The notes under the pieces: generated by a model
What the model was told of the DNA's origin: nothing
The model's input: the letters and a program-made list of their open reading frames with translations, nothing else
The model's database searches: none
Shown: one piece after another, positions 34,538 to 46,700 of the stretch
Layout: the number at the start of each line of letters is the position of its first letter
Numbering within the stretch: position 1 is the stretch's first letter
Program-made: the position numbers and the translations under genes
Assembly: GCA_010015745.1 (NCBI GenBank)
Contig: ML978272.1
Coordinates: 33,729-97,728, forward strand
From: Setomelanomma holmii
Lineage: Eukaryota; Ascomycota; Dothideomycetes; Pleosporales; Phaeosphaeriaceae
DNA length: 64,000 nucleotides
Reading direction: 5' to 3'

Positions 34538-35012
34538 GTATGGCCATTGATTAACACTCTCGTCCATGCGAAAGGCAAAGGCATGGCGTATGATCAACTG
34601 GTCGGGGTGCATGTGATATCGATCGATATAATGCGAACACAGCTTTAGCAGATACCTATGTCCAGTGTCATAGTGAAGGGTGTTTGGCAGTGACGAAGCG
34701 ATATCGAGCAGGTCAGCACGGCACGTGCACGACCCTGTTCCAAGGTTGCAGGTGGCAAGCGGCCCCTCTACGCGCCGAGCCCCACACCTGCCGCTCAACT
34801 TCCACAACACTCCAATACACCATAATCTCCAGGCCTTGTTCACTTCTGTTGTCAGCAACACATGGTGCAAGGTGGTTTCACATATTGCATCTGCTTATGC
34901 GCTTGCCGCCTACACGCTGTCGTACCAGCTCACGAATATGCTCTTTGAAGATACATTCACCCAACCTGAGCTATGAAGCTACTGCAACTACCAAAATTTC
35001 CCAATCGAGAAA
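34538..35012. promoter_or_regulatory. upstream region of the Zn2Cys6 regulator
   Basis: About 475 bp between the MARVEL-like pseudogene and the transcription factor. No distinct element is recognised beyond its position. Confidence 0.3.
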
Positions 35013-37219
35013 ATGGTGTACCGAGGCAAGCCATCCGCTGCTTGCGGGGAGTGTAGGAAACGTCGAAGCAGAGTAAGTCCCGCATTGCACTCCTTTTTGT
35101 TACATGTCAATCAGTCGGAATCCTCATCAGTCGATACTCATACCGCGTGCTACGTTGTCCATTTGTTCAGTCTTTGAGGATTGCGCTTTCGCTCACGAAA
35201 GCAACATAGTGCGACCAGGCTATCCCCGCATGCACACAGTGCGTCAAGGCGGGCCGCTTATGTCCGGGTTATCGCAATACCGTCGATCTCATGTTCCATG
35301 ACGAGAGCAAACAAATTGCTCTGAAGAACAGCAGTCGGATATCTCATAACAATGGCAACCATGGAGAAGGAGGCGTTTCCCGCGAGCAAGCGCTGATTCA
35401 ACTCGCAGCAGCGGTACCTGTCAAGCTGACTGATTTCGTTCTGTACCAGCCGCTCGAAGATCTGGGCGTTAATTTCTTCATCACAACATATGTCTGTGAC
35501 GATCCGGCGGTGTCTCAGCTCTACTATCTTCCGAATTTTTATGCGAGGATCGGGTACACCCACGCGGGCCTGCAACAGAGCTTAAATGCTGCAGGGTTAG
35601 CTGGGTATGCTAAGACTACGCGACATAAAGATGTTTCGGTTGCTGCAACCAAGAGCTATATTGCTGCCATCAAGGACATCAACAGCGCATTGTCGGACGC
35701 TAAGACTGCTGTTGAAGATTCTACGCTTCTATCTATCATCATGGCCGCTATGTTCGAGATTTTGATTACGCCCCGCTTGGGAGGTATGCAGAATTGCTCA
35801 AAACATCTCGATGGCGCTGTTGCTGTTGCTTTACTGAAGTTGAAGCACGGCGACGAGACCGAGGTCACCCAAAACCTCCTTACAACACTAGTGCAGTCGG
35901 TAAGCTTCGATTAGCAAGCCTTGCTAGACGTGACTGACTTACAGACAATTATAAACAGTTGGGTTTCCCGTGTGCCGTTGCCCTATAACTTCGACAAATT
36001 GAACCAAAGTCTGCGCAAGACGAGAAGCTCAAGGTCCATTCATAGCCGATTCTTGGATATGGTGCTCGAGTACGTACATGGAAAAGCAAAGAAATGTGTA
36101 CAATTGAAGCTGACGATATCCGCCCTCCTCCAGCCTTGTGCAATTTCGGGAAGCTCTTCAAAATAATATTCTACAGCATCCGTTGGAAATAATCAAGCAG
36201 GCCCTTGCCATCGATAGCAGACTCGTCGGTTTTGCAAAAGCTATGCCGCAGCAAGCCCGTTTCAAAGGTTGTCAAGCCGCGTCACAAGAAACAGATCAAC
36301 TTGCATACAGAGGTTATTTTCATAGTGAGTCGTCCCTGGGATGTTTGGCGAGCCAACTTCGCGTTCTCTGAATTGTGCTCGCTAACCGAGTCTTGCAGTA
36401 TATCCCCAGCGTTTCACCGCACACTTATGGAACAACATCAGATCATCGCGTATTCGACTACATCAGGTCATACTACACCAGTGCCGTATCTTGCGATCGT
36501 TGTCATTATCGAAAGAATATGAGATTCTGAGAACGCAGCTATCAGATTCGGAAGCATGCATAAAGGAGCAGGCATTGGAGATTGCGGCAACTGTACCTCA
36601 ACTGGCTGGCTACATAGAGCAACTGGAGCCTCACTTAAGAGCCTCGGGCTATACCCTGCCAGTACAGCTTTCGGGTTACAGATCTCCGAAATTGGACCCG
36701 GGTGAGATTCCACACGCAAAGTCGATCGCCTCTACAGCCATCGAATACAGCTCACATCTCGAGTACGATCCAGACCCAATGCCATTACATACTGGGTTTA
36801 CCGTATCCGGATCGCCGCGGAGACCAAGTTGGATGTCGCCATTCTATGCTGAATGCAATGACGGACAAGCTGAATCGGGTCAATCAACGCCAACAGGACA
36901 ATTTCTCAACAACCACTCGCCGCACCCAGGCACGTAGAATCCTGTCATGAATCATACTTCTATCTCAATTTACTAATGAGGACAAACAGCTAGTCTATAC
37001 CACCTGCTTTTCCAGCTTTATGGCCTAAGATCAATTCCCATACTGCCTGATTCGATGAAGATATGGTTGAATGGACGCATTGTGTGGTTGGAGCTACACT
37101 CCAACCCAGATGATCTAGCGCGGCTGCAAGATATGGTGAACAAGGAGCCTGGGGACGGTTTCCCTATAGATGAGGCACGGTATGTTCAGCGGCTTGTCTC
37201 TATTTTGGCAACTACATAG
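35013..37219 (+). CDS. Zn2Cys6 transcription factor with fungal-specific regulatory domain
   Basis: Six exons (35013–35072, 35210–35899, 35945–36069, 36134–36324, 36399–36933, 36994–37219) give 608 residues; all donors are GT and all acceptors AG. The zinc cluster is split by intron 1: CGECRKRRSR then CDQAIPACTQCVKAGRLCPGY, with all six cysteines present at residues ~11–37. The remainder follows the DUF3468 fungal-specific layout: AYLPAG-like helix (here FITTYVCDDPA…), IINSWVSRVPLP, YPQRFTAHLWNNIRSSRIRLHQ, EIAATVPQLAGY and the C-terminal LYHLLFQLYGLRSIPILPDSMKIWL. The frame stays open only when spliced as given. A GTATGT at 37180 could alter the last ~13 residues. Its neighbour 0.7 kb downstream is a secreted alpha-galactosidase, a possible target. 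Confidence 0.85.
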
Positions 37220-37892
37220 CAACCGAAGGTGTTTACCTCACGTTGGTGGACGGGTTGAAACGCAACCGCTCACGGCTCATAGAACCCCATCGGTGGATCT
37301 TTCATATTTCATGGGAAACAACCAATCTTTGCTTGGTCCGCATAGTCTGATCCATTTGCGCCCTTCGCAATATGGTAACGCTCGCGTCCGAAAAGTGGAA
37401 TTGGTGCTACCCAGGCATTCGAAGCCTTGATCCTTCAGACTTAACCGAACAAATCGAACGGTGTCTCAACTGGACGGTTCACTATTGAGATACCGAGATC
37501 GATGGAAACGAAGTATAACGTGAGATGATGTCTCGCAAATTTTGGCGAATCACAACTGCTGACCACGAAGGGACGAAAGTCTCTGAGCCTGAACATAGCC
37601 CTACAAGATATTTGATTCAGAGAAGGCCTCGAATGGTCTGCGTTCAGATCAATGGGCGATTTGTTAGCTCACACTGGAAGCGATGCTTACAACGCCTTTT
37701 GAGACGATCATTCGCAGATCGAAGGGTACAATCGTATCAAGCCTCGTTCAGTATTGCCGATGCGAGATGCCAGGTATGCACCCCAGGCCGATACCTCAAC
37801 GTGCAGACCGTCCAGCGAAACGTTGTACGAATTGAGAAGACGCAAAGCGAAGTTGAAGAAGTACGAGCTCTGATGTTTATTAGTACGTCTCG
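37220..37892. other. convergent intergenic region, no gene recognised
   Basis: About 670 bp between two convergent genes. A plus-strand frame (37525–37896) overlaps the alpha-galactosidase 3' end and has no domain. Coding-like scraps before it change frame. Confidence 0.35.
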
Positions 37893-39669
37893 CTAAGCTA
37901 CCACACCAATCCTATCAAGATCCGGCGCATAAGCCCTTCCAACTCCCGAGATCGTGATCGTATTCGTGCCCGTAGTACTGAATCCTGACAACTCGACCGC
38001 ATAGTCCTTGCTCACATCTCTGTCCCAATTGTAACCGCTGAGTGCGAAGCTGACTGTCTTTGCTGCACCACCATTGACACTGATAGCAGCAATACGCTCA
38101 TTCGTACCGCCGCCCAAGTAGCCTACCTCGCCATTGATGTAATCAAAACGCACAATTTGTGTCGCTTGCGAAGTGCGAATATTGGAGATAGTTACGCGGC
38201 CACCATTCGAGCCTCCAAGGTACCCCACTTTCGTTGAGGAAGAGCAGCCGGAGCAGGATTGGGTATTTGCACCTGAAGAGAGTGAGCCGGTCGAAGCAGA
38301 GATGTAGTTGTAGGTCGGCTTGGCAGCCGTTGAGCGCTGAATGTTGGAAAGACGAAGGGCCTGCGAACCATGAGCATTGACCTGCTTCGAGAGAGAAGAC
38401 CCAGTCGTTGTTTGACCAGTCCAGAGGTCCTTGATGGAGGCTGAAGATATTCCAAGGGACGAGAGCTGAACATTAAGTGTGCGACCCGCATTGCTCAGAT
38501 CCACAACGAGAACTGCGACATCGCCGTTCGCGAGATCCCCAGCCCAGAGATCGCGGTCTCCAGTCCAGCGCTGGACCAGCGAGATTGGCTTGACGGCCGA
38601 GTCCTGATTGATCGCAATCAGGTCTTTGTTTTGCAGCACAGCAACCAAGTCATTTGACAAAGTCGACACGTCAGTCGAAATCATCAGTGCAGACTTCAGC
38701 ATCGCCCAGGCAGCAAAATGCGTGGCTTGCTCGTCAGAAGTCATATCCGAATTACCGACTTCAAGCAGGTCGGCGTCTGCGATGAAGCCAGGTCCGATCA
38801 GACCAGACTTTGCCACGTGAACAGCCTGGTTATAGATGCGAAAGACATTGCTCCATCCTGAAGCGATATCGTCAGATAGTCGGAACGATGTCGAGATGCC
38901 TTTCGCCCACTGGGCCGGGCCTTGTAGACCGCTGGAACTGGAATAAGGAGTTCCCTAGACGTTGGTGTACGAAGTCAGCGTATGTCTCACATACATTTCG
39001 TACATCGAGGTTTGCTTACCCATTGGCAGATGAGCATTCCGGGTATGCCTACTTTCTTGAGCTCGTTCCACATTGTTCCCATGCGAGTCGGAAAGTCAGT
39101 CCGAGGATCCTTAGGGGCGTTTTGGTTGGCTGCTGGACCATCAGCGTAGCAGTTGTCATCTATGAAACGGTCAGCTTGACCATAGAATTAGCTAGAGATG
39201 GCTGAAACGGACATTTGACGTATTCAGTATTCAGACTTTTGAAGAACGCTGCATCTGCAGCCTCATGTCCTAATGAGCCTAGTACAGGACTTGGTAATTG
39301 AGGATCGCACATGCGAACACCGGCATCCGAATACATGGTCCATTTCATACCCTTCGACCTTGCAAGATCGCTCAAAGGTTTTAGTCCATTTGGGAAAGCG
39401 TTCGTATCGATTTTGAGAGCACCGGTTGTGGAATTGCGTAGTCCGTCCCGAGATGCCCATCCGCAATCGATCTGGAAGAACTTGTAGCCCGCCGCGACGA
39501 AAGCGCGGCTAGCCAAAGCATTGATCTGTGTGGTGATCTTGTCGTTGTTTGGACTACATGAGAGCTGGTTGTAGGAGTTCCATCCCATTATCGGTGTTGA
39601 CTGGAGGTTTTGAGCAGCCACATGCCCAGCACTGGCAAGGGCAAGAAGAGCAGGGGAAGTCCAGACCAT
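37893..39669 (-). CDS. secreted alpha-galactosidase, GH27 with C-terminal CBM35-like module
   Basis: Three exons (39669–39213, 39159–39020, 38954–37893) over introns of 53 and 65 bp give 552 residues. The signal peptide is MVWTSPALLALASAGHVAA. The GH27 barrel starts at STPIMGWNSYN and contains FFQIDCGW, MKWTMYSDAG, the nucleophile Asp154 in EYVKYDNC (restored exactly by splicing intron 1), and the acid/base Asp227/228 in RLSDDIASGW. A beta-sandwich domain follows, then from about residue 420 a carbohydrate-binding-like module (NYISASTGSLSSG… to DLDRIGVVA) as in other fungal GH27 enzymes. The enzyme removes terminal alpha-galactose from galactomannans and raffinose-type sugars. All catalytic residues are present. 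Confidence 0.94.
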
Positions 39670-39744
39670 GATTGAGCGCCGCAGATGTCAAGAATTGATA
39701 CAAACTGATAATGCTCGACTAGCTTTGGCACGCTGCCTTACGCC

Positions 39745-39752
39745 CTATATAT
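39745..39752 (-). promoter_or_regulatory. TATA box of the alpha-galactosidase gene
   Basis: An ATATATAG-type element (plus strand CTATATAT) lies about 76–83 bp upstream of the alpha-galactosidase ATG, a normal distance for a fungal TATA box. Confidence 0.5.
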
Positions 39753-39969
39753 CGATGTCCATGAACCTACTACGCGGAGATGAGATCAACTCCTGACCAT
39801 TTGTTTGCGAAGCGTCGTATTTGCCCTGTCGTGTCCATCTCCAGTCGGGTCAGCTTCCTAAAGCGAGCTGTATCCGCCGTAGATCTACGCGGGAATTTAT
39901 TGAGGTTGCACGCGGTGGTTATAGAACGACGCTATCGTGTCCCTAGTCGAAACAGATGAGGTGAGATGT

Positions 39970-40009
39970 CCGTACCGGTACGGTGCGGGGCCCCATGGAG
40001 ACACCCCGC
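39970..40009. promoter_or_regulatory. CGG palindrome and paired CreA-like sites
   Basis: A perfect 14-bp palindrome CCGTACCGGTACGG (39970–39983) presents CCG-N8-CGG half-sites as bound by Zn2Cys6 dimers. Immediately beside it are GCGGGG (39985–39990) and its inverted copy CCCCGC (40004–40009), both matching the CreA/Mig1 SYGGRG consensus. The cluster lies 300–340 bp upstream of the alpha-galactosidase ATG, consistent with pathway induction plus glucose repression. Binding is inferred from consensus only. Confidence 0.5.
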
Positions 40010-40759
40010 AAAACGGGCAGGTGTGCTGGCCTGACAGGGCTTCCTCACCACCACACAAACCTTAGAGACCGTCAGTAGGACCGAGGCAAATTCGATCTAG
40101 AGTGGCGGAAAATCTTTTGAATTCGAAGGGCTAAACTAAGCTGCTCGTGACCAGTGTTCCGGCGGGCTTCACACAGACATTAGCCGCTCCAATGGGGAAC
40201 CACTGACAAACTTTGGCTGGCGACAGCACGTGTGTTCGATGCATACAACCGCCAGCATGCGTCTCGACTGACATATCAGTGGATGTTTTTACGAAAAATT
40301 ATATTTCTGATACTTCTCGAACTCAACACCGCGAGCGCGGCGAAGCACGTCTTTCGTGCACAGGTAAATTCGCGAACCCGGGCCTGCAGCTTCGTTGATC
40401 AACCCGAGCAAACATATCCCCAGTAACGGACGCGACCCCGCACACTCGGACCTTCCCGCTACCAGCATGACTTCGCAGCGGAAAGTCTGTACAATCGAGG
40501 CAGAGTTGCTAGCACGCGCGGGAACCATGGACATAAGCGTTGACGCTTAGCATGTCAAAACCTTCATGCAAGGAATCCTCAAAACTGAGTACTAAATATT
40601 GTTTGTAGCTGTAGCTCTATTAATCTTCTGCTAGTATACACGTACTTCCCAATGTTTCCGAGGTCAAGTGGTATCATGTCGTGGTATGCGCCTCGCTATG
40701 CTTTTAAAACGTCAACACTGCAAAAAAGAAATCGCTGCCAGACGATATGTGATCCCTCG
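40010..40759. other. intergenic, no gene recognised
   Basis: About 750 bp between the alpha-galactosidase promoter cluster and the TFC3 stop codon. It contains only short frames without domains. Confidence 0.4.
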
Positions 40760-43700
40760 TCACTCTTCACCACTGATTCCGGGGTCCAGGTCGTCGACAT
40801 CAATATCACCCTCTGCATCCACATCCTCGCCAGTCGCGTGGGACTCGTCGTCCACATCCTCCATGTGCTGATCTTGGTCAGGCATGTTCGAACCATTCTC
40901 CACTGTCGTGAGTATCTCATCTGGGGGTGTTGTCGCTTGATCATCCGCGGGTGTTCGTTCGTCTGGCTGCGAACAATGCGCTGGCGTACTGTTTAGAGTC
41001 TCGAAAGCCGTGGGTTGGTCGCCATCAGGCAGGGGCTGTGGTGCCGCTTCGAGCATTGCTTGCTGAATGATTCGATACTGTGCTCTCGAATTCTGGTAGA
41101 TCTCGTGGCTCATCGCACCACCTTCAGCCTGTGGTGCAATGTCGTTTTGTCTTGGGGCTCTCACGTTGGCACCAGCACGTTGCGAACCACGTGCTTGCAT
41201 ATTGGAATATCGTAGGTTGTACTTCTCGCGCCACAGTTGCTTCGTGGTTGACTTGGTTCGGCGTTTGACATGTTGTCCAAACCAGTCATCATCAGTATCG
41301 AGTAACCTGTCCCCAAACGACGCCCAGAAATTGCAGGTGACTTGATATCCGCCGCCCATCGCCTTCGAGATGGCACCGACAGACTCCAGCCAGTTCAGGA
41401 CAAGCTGAACCTCGAATATCTCCGTCGCATGCTCGGCATAATGAGCATGGATGTCAGTCACCGTAGCTCCGGGCTGGACGAACAAAGGCTGCAATACCAG
41501 GTTCAGAATACGATACCACCATGGCCATGTGGCGGTATGACCATGAATGCTGCTCCAGATGGGCAGGATCGCCTCTGGGTCGTCTTTGCCAGGAAGTGGA
41601 GGATCCGGGAGTGATGGCCAATCAGTGGCAGGAGACGACAGAGGCTGTAAGGGATTGCCAAACTGGTATTCGGACGTCGGCACAGCATACACGTCCCAGA
41701 ACATACGATTCCTGTCGATAGCTCGATGGATGTAGTCACCTTCACAGAAACCCCATTTGGACAGCCTTGGCAGCGGTGCGCCAAAGTCGTTGTCGACCGG
41801 CGGAAGGCGAGGCACTAATTTGACCTTGCCATCGGACACCAAGGATGTGATTGCCATGATGGCACCGTCTTCCTCGCAACGAGAGATACTATAGAAGCGC
41901 ATCTCGGGATTGTCATCGGCGAACGCGGAGTCCAATTCTTTCTTGATCGTTGTTGCGACCATGAAATCTTTCAGCTCGAATGGACGCTTGTACGACTTGG
42001 CGAAATTCTTGGTGAACGTGTAATTCCTACCCGGGAGCTGCCGCTTGATCTTTCGCATCTTGAGGTGCTCTTTTTGGACATAGTCAGCCACAACGCGCGT
42101 GAGAATATCTTCTCCTAGCACCTTCAGCTTTGCGTGCGCCTCGGTGGAATCGTAATGATCCTGTGGGGTGGCGATATTCGCACGAATCCAGGAGCGAGCC
42201 TTTACTGCCTTGATCTCACTTGGGCGTGGCTGAGCCGAAGGGTGATAGAGGGGCGCAACGAATGAAGTATGTAGCTGCAGCTGTGTCCGCACAGTGTCCG
42301 CTACCTTCTTGCCATACCAATGAACTCTGTCTAGCGTGGCATACGCTGACTCATCGACGGTAAGTTGTTCAATCGCTTCCCGATGCAATGGGAGAGGTAT
42401 GTTTGGATACGCGCAAGTACGTAGAGTCCATCGGATGAGGCCGGCCCAGTCGTAAACGTCCGGATCCAAGATTGAAGGTAGTTTGCCAGCCTCGTACGCG
42501 GCGAGCATGTTTGACACGTAAGTATCAACCAGTTCACTAACCTGTGCAGCCATATGAGACTGCATCCAAGTCCAGAGCTTCTTGGTTCTGGGTAAATCGA
42601 ACAATTTATCTTGAGCAAAGACCTTCTCAACTATGCCCCATTCCACGCGATCGCCTTCTCCTGACATTAAAGAGGCGAGGACCAAAGTGTAGAACAGCTT
42701 CTTGAACTCGTCAGCATAGTCAAGCGCAGTCGCATAGTTCCGCTCCTTGCGCAGCTTATTTGATTGTTTCTTCTTCTTCTCTGCCCATGGTCGGCCATGC
42801 CCTGGTCTCTGCTGTTGCTTTGGGTCTGTGTAGATAGGGTCGTTGGGATCTCCAGTCAACCCAGTCAATCGCTCGAGCAGAGTAGGTGGCGGGAGTTTCT
42901 TGCCAAGTTGACGCTTCGACGACACTCTCGTCCTCTTGGTTTGCTTGACCTTAGGTCGCAGTTCCACTTCATCGTCATCGTCATCGTCGTCATCCTCAGA
43001 TGAGGTAGCATCGCTGTCTTCGACTGAGCTGTACACGAATTCTTCGTCCAATACTTCGTCGCGAGTCGTACAGCTGGTGCGGCTATTTTTTCTCGACGTC
43101 AGATCAGCTGCAACGTCGATTCTGACACGTTTCTTGGGTTTCTTGGGTTCGCTGGATTTATCTGCTTGAGATGCCGTAGATACCTGTAGTGGTGGCATGA
43201 TGATGTTGAAGCGCGTTGAGAATGTCCCGGATGTAGGCTCGAAGCGAATGATAGGGTGTGTGAAAGAGACGCTGCCGGTGTCTAGCATTACCGTGCTAAG
43301 CTGGCAGTTGGCCTCTTCATCAGGCTCGGACTCAAGTTCTCCATCCTCGTCAATTTGATCGTGTGGCGATGGCTCATCGTCGTCTGAGCCATACTCCACA
43401 ATCTCACTAAGCAGAGGCCGGACAGAGATCAGAGGCACTTCCTCGGAAGAGGTAGACCCTGACGGAGAGGGTTCTCGAAGATCGGTTGCTTCTGCAAACT
43501 CCTCCAGTGGTTTAAGTACAAGTGATTGTACCGCCGCTCTACGATATCGTTTGTTCTTGTCGTTCAAACTGGCAAGTCGTGCACGCCTGGCACGGGGTAC
43601 CACCTGACTGGATGCTTGCGTGCCCCGCGTTCGTCTTGTGGATGCCACTTGCTCGACTTGCTCGTTCTGCTTCCTTGCAGCTTCCTTTTCGCGCTTCTTC

Positions 43701-46700
43701 TGAGCAATCTTTTCTTGACGACGCCTCGCTTTGTTTTCTTCGATTGAGATGCCGAGGTTCTCGAGCGTGAGGGTATCAACCTTAGGCGCAATGGGTACTG
43801 GTACGTAGAGAGTCTCCATCTCGAAGAACTCCCGGATTTCTTCCGGGAAAAACTGACGGGACTTGTCCAAGGCATGATTCGCCATGTTATGCGCCAGTTT
43901 CCTCACTTTGGGATCATCTGGAGCCATATCTGCTTTGGCGACCATGTTCCGTGGTCGCGCTCCCAACGCATTCCTGGCCTTAATAAGGAACGTCATGCGC
44001 TTGAGACCGAATACGGGGTTTGAGATCATGTTCTTGAGGGTGTCGAAGACCGTCGAGCTTTCTGGCTTCTTCATGTTTGTGTGCCCGTGTCGCTGATCCC
44101 AGAGGGCGCTGAAAGGTCTCCAGATCTCGCCGTGTAAAGGATACACGCCACCGCAACGATCGATGATCTCTAGGATGATCTCTCGTCGAAATCTTACACC
44201 ACTTCCTGTAATGCCGGGACCGGAGCTTCTGACAGTCGGCTTCTTCGGCTTGACAGTGCTTCCACAGTTGGCTATTGTACCGACCACTCCTTGTGACAAC
44301 GATACAGTGTCATCCACTATGTCAATAGCATCACCATTTGCTGGTGCTGATTGTCTTAGGCTGAAGTTGCCGGCTGTGTCTTCAAGCCGTACAGGTGAGA
44401 TGCGGAGGGATCCAGGCCCATAAGGACTCTGGTAGCCAAGAGCAACACGATCTGATGCGACAGAGGCGTTACTTCCTGCAACGGCACGTAATGGCGAGGC
44501 TCTGTTGTTGCTTCCCATCGCCTTCCGAAAGTTGCGCAGCTGGTGAGATGGTGAAGCACTGCTATCAAGTTGTGCTGTAGTGTTGGAAACGAGACTACCT
44601 ATCGGTCGAGTGTTCGACTGGGTAGGAGATGGGACTGTTGCGACACTTATGGTCTCAGTGACACGAGTGGCAGCTGCTGCAAGCTGTGGGAACTCCCGGC
44701 GCTTGTCCTGCTCTTGTAGAACATCGATTTGACCAATGGGTAGACCGAGATAAGGCAATATTAGAGACCTCTCTTCAACCAAGGAAGGCATTTCGCTCGC
44801 AGAAGCTTGTGGAGTGGCTCCCACAACAGTCTCGCTCTTCAGCCCTAGTCCAGCTGACCTGAGTGCGCCTATTGACGTGATCTGAAAGAGATTATCTTCC
44901 TCGATGGACGTATCGTTGAACCACGGTAGTTCAGCCAGGCGTGCCGATTTAAACATGATAATAAATGCATTCCGTGGCCGACCGCGACCTGTCTTACACT
45001 TCGCAGATGGATATATGTATAAGCCGGGTGAGTAGCGTTCTATATCGCTAACGGTGACTTCATTCTCGGCGCTCTTGGCTTGCTTAGCGGGGAGAGGGGA
45101 TATGATATCTGACACCACGGGTTGTAACGGTTGATATGGAGTTGGTGTGTGTTGATGCGAACTGCTCACAGTAGCCGTGTCAGTGTGTTCGATTGAGCCA
45201 CCTATCAATGTACCGGATGGTAAAGCATTTGACGCATCGCCCTGAGGAGACTGATCGCAATGGACCGATGCAGCTGACTCTTCGACTGCCTTCTCTCGTA
45301 AGATATCCTCGTGGGTACGCTGGCGCTTCGAGATTGGGGTCGAGATATCGCTGCTAGCAGCTTTACGTTTCGTTGCGATCATCGCTGGTGACAGCGATCG
45401 AACATCGTGCTCTGGGAGGGGGTTTTCGGGAGTAGTCGTCTGCTCGACCTCACTTGTAGAGCGTGACAAGGCTTCATCGCCAGAAGGTGTCGGACCTAAT
45501 CCACTGGTCCTTGCCTTACGAGCAGCCTCCTTTGCGGCTTCGGCTTTCAGAAACTCTCGGTACGCGTCGACGGCGGGAGACTTCTCCAAAGGAATTTCAT
45601 CGTCTTGTTCTTTGCGCAGAGCATCCACGAAGTGCTGATGCAGTCTGCCATGATCTTTCAAGCCCAGGGCGATGCGCTGTTGCTTAGTGAGTATAGGTGC
45701 ATCCTTCTTTGCCGACTTCCTTTTGCCTTTGGCCACGAGTTTGGGCAAGCCACGTTTCTCTCGTATCTCGTTCTCTTTGTCGAGACCTAAACGACCTTTG
45801 ACAGGAAGGCCGAGTTCAGCACGTTCTTCTTTAGTCATGAGCGGAGCACGATTGGCTACAACTGGTTTCTCCACGATCGTTTCTGGCAAAGAAGTAGGAT
45901 CGCCGCTTTCGCGTCGATGCGCCAGGATCTGCTGTGCGGCGCGCTTGCTCAGACGACCTGTTGGCTTCAGCCCCAGTGCAATCCTCTCTTCTGGAGTTAA
46001 CGTCAAGCCCGATCCCTTCTTCTTGGCCTTCTCGGTCTTGTTTGGCTTCTTGAGCTGCGGCGCCATCTTTTGCAAATTATCGGGCCCGGCTTCTCCCTTG
46101 AAGACTGCGACATGCTTAGGCCTCTGCTGTCCCTTGACCTTAGAAAGATGCGCCTCTAACTTACGGTATCCTATTTCTTCCGCTAGAGCAATGTCCCATC
46201 GAGGTCCATATTTGCGCGGACCAACGATGGCGGACCGTACGTCTGATAGCGAAGCTGTGCCATTGAAGCGAATGAAATCTTTCTGGTTGAGGGGAGAGAA
46301 CCCCCACGCATCCAACGCAGGGTTGGCCTTTGTGTGCGGTTCGAGCTGTCCCGCTCCAGCATCGGTCTTCGTTGCTGGTTTGCACACGCCTGCCCAAAGG
46401 GCCTCGCCTGCCTCAACAGCCTGTGCGAAGTGTTTGTAGGTACGATACACGTAATGAATGAACCGCTTTTCTGCAGTGTTTCGCGTGTCGCGAATGATGG
46501 CAAGGTGTCGAATGTGTGGTGGCTGCATCCGCTCCCAATCGTCAGTGAGGCGTGTTAGTTGCGACTCCATCGGGCGCCTCCAGAAAGGTCCAACTACTCG
46601 ATCACGCAACACGATTGCGTCCCAACCAACTGCTCTACCAAGTACGGTGAAGTCGTAGATGGTGTTGGCGAGTAAGCGATCAGGTGTCCACTGCGGGGGT

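Noticed and set aside
36205..36522. Open frame suggesting a frameshift in the intact Zn2Cys6 regulator
   Set aside because: A 74-bp intron (36325–36398) with GTGAGT donor, GCTAACC branch and GCAG acceptor restores the conserved YPQRFTAHLWNNIR segment in frame, so no lesion is needed.
37525..37896. 123-codon plus-strand open frame after the Zn2Cys6 regulator
   Set aside because: No family recognised; it overlaps the alpha-galactosidase 3' end and upstream frames are broken.
40760..40996. Plus-strand frames over the TFC3 3' end
   Set aside because: Antisense shadows of a 6.2-kb uninterrupted TFC3 exon.
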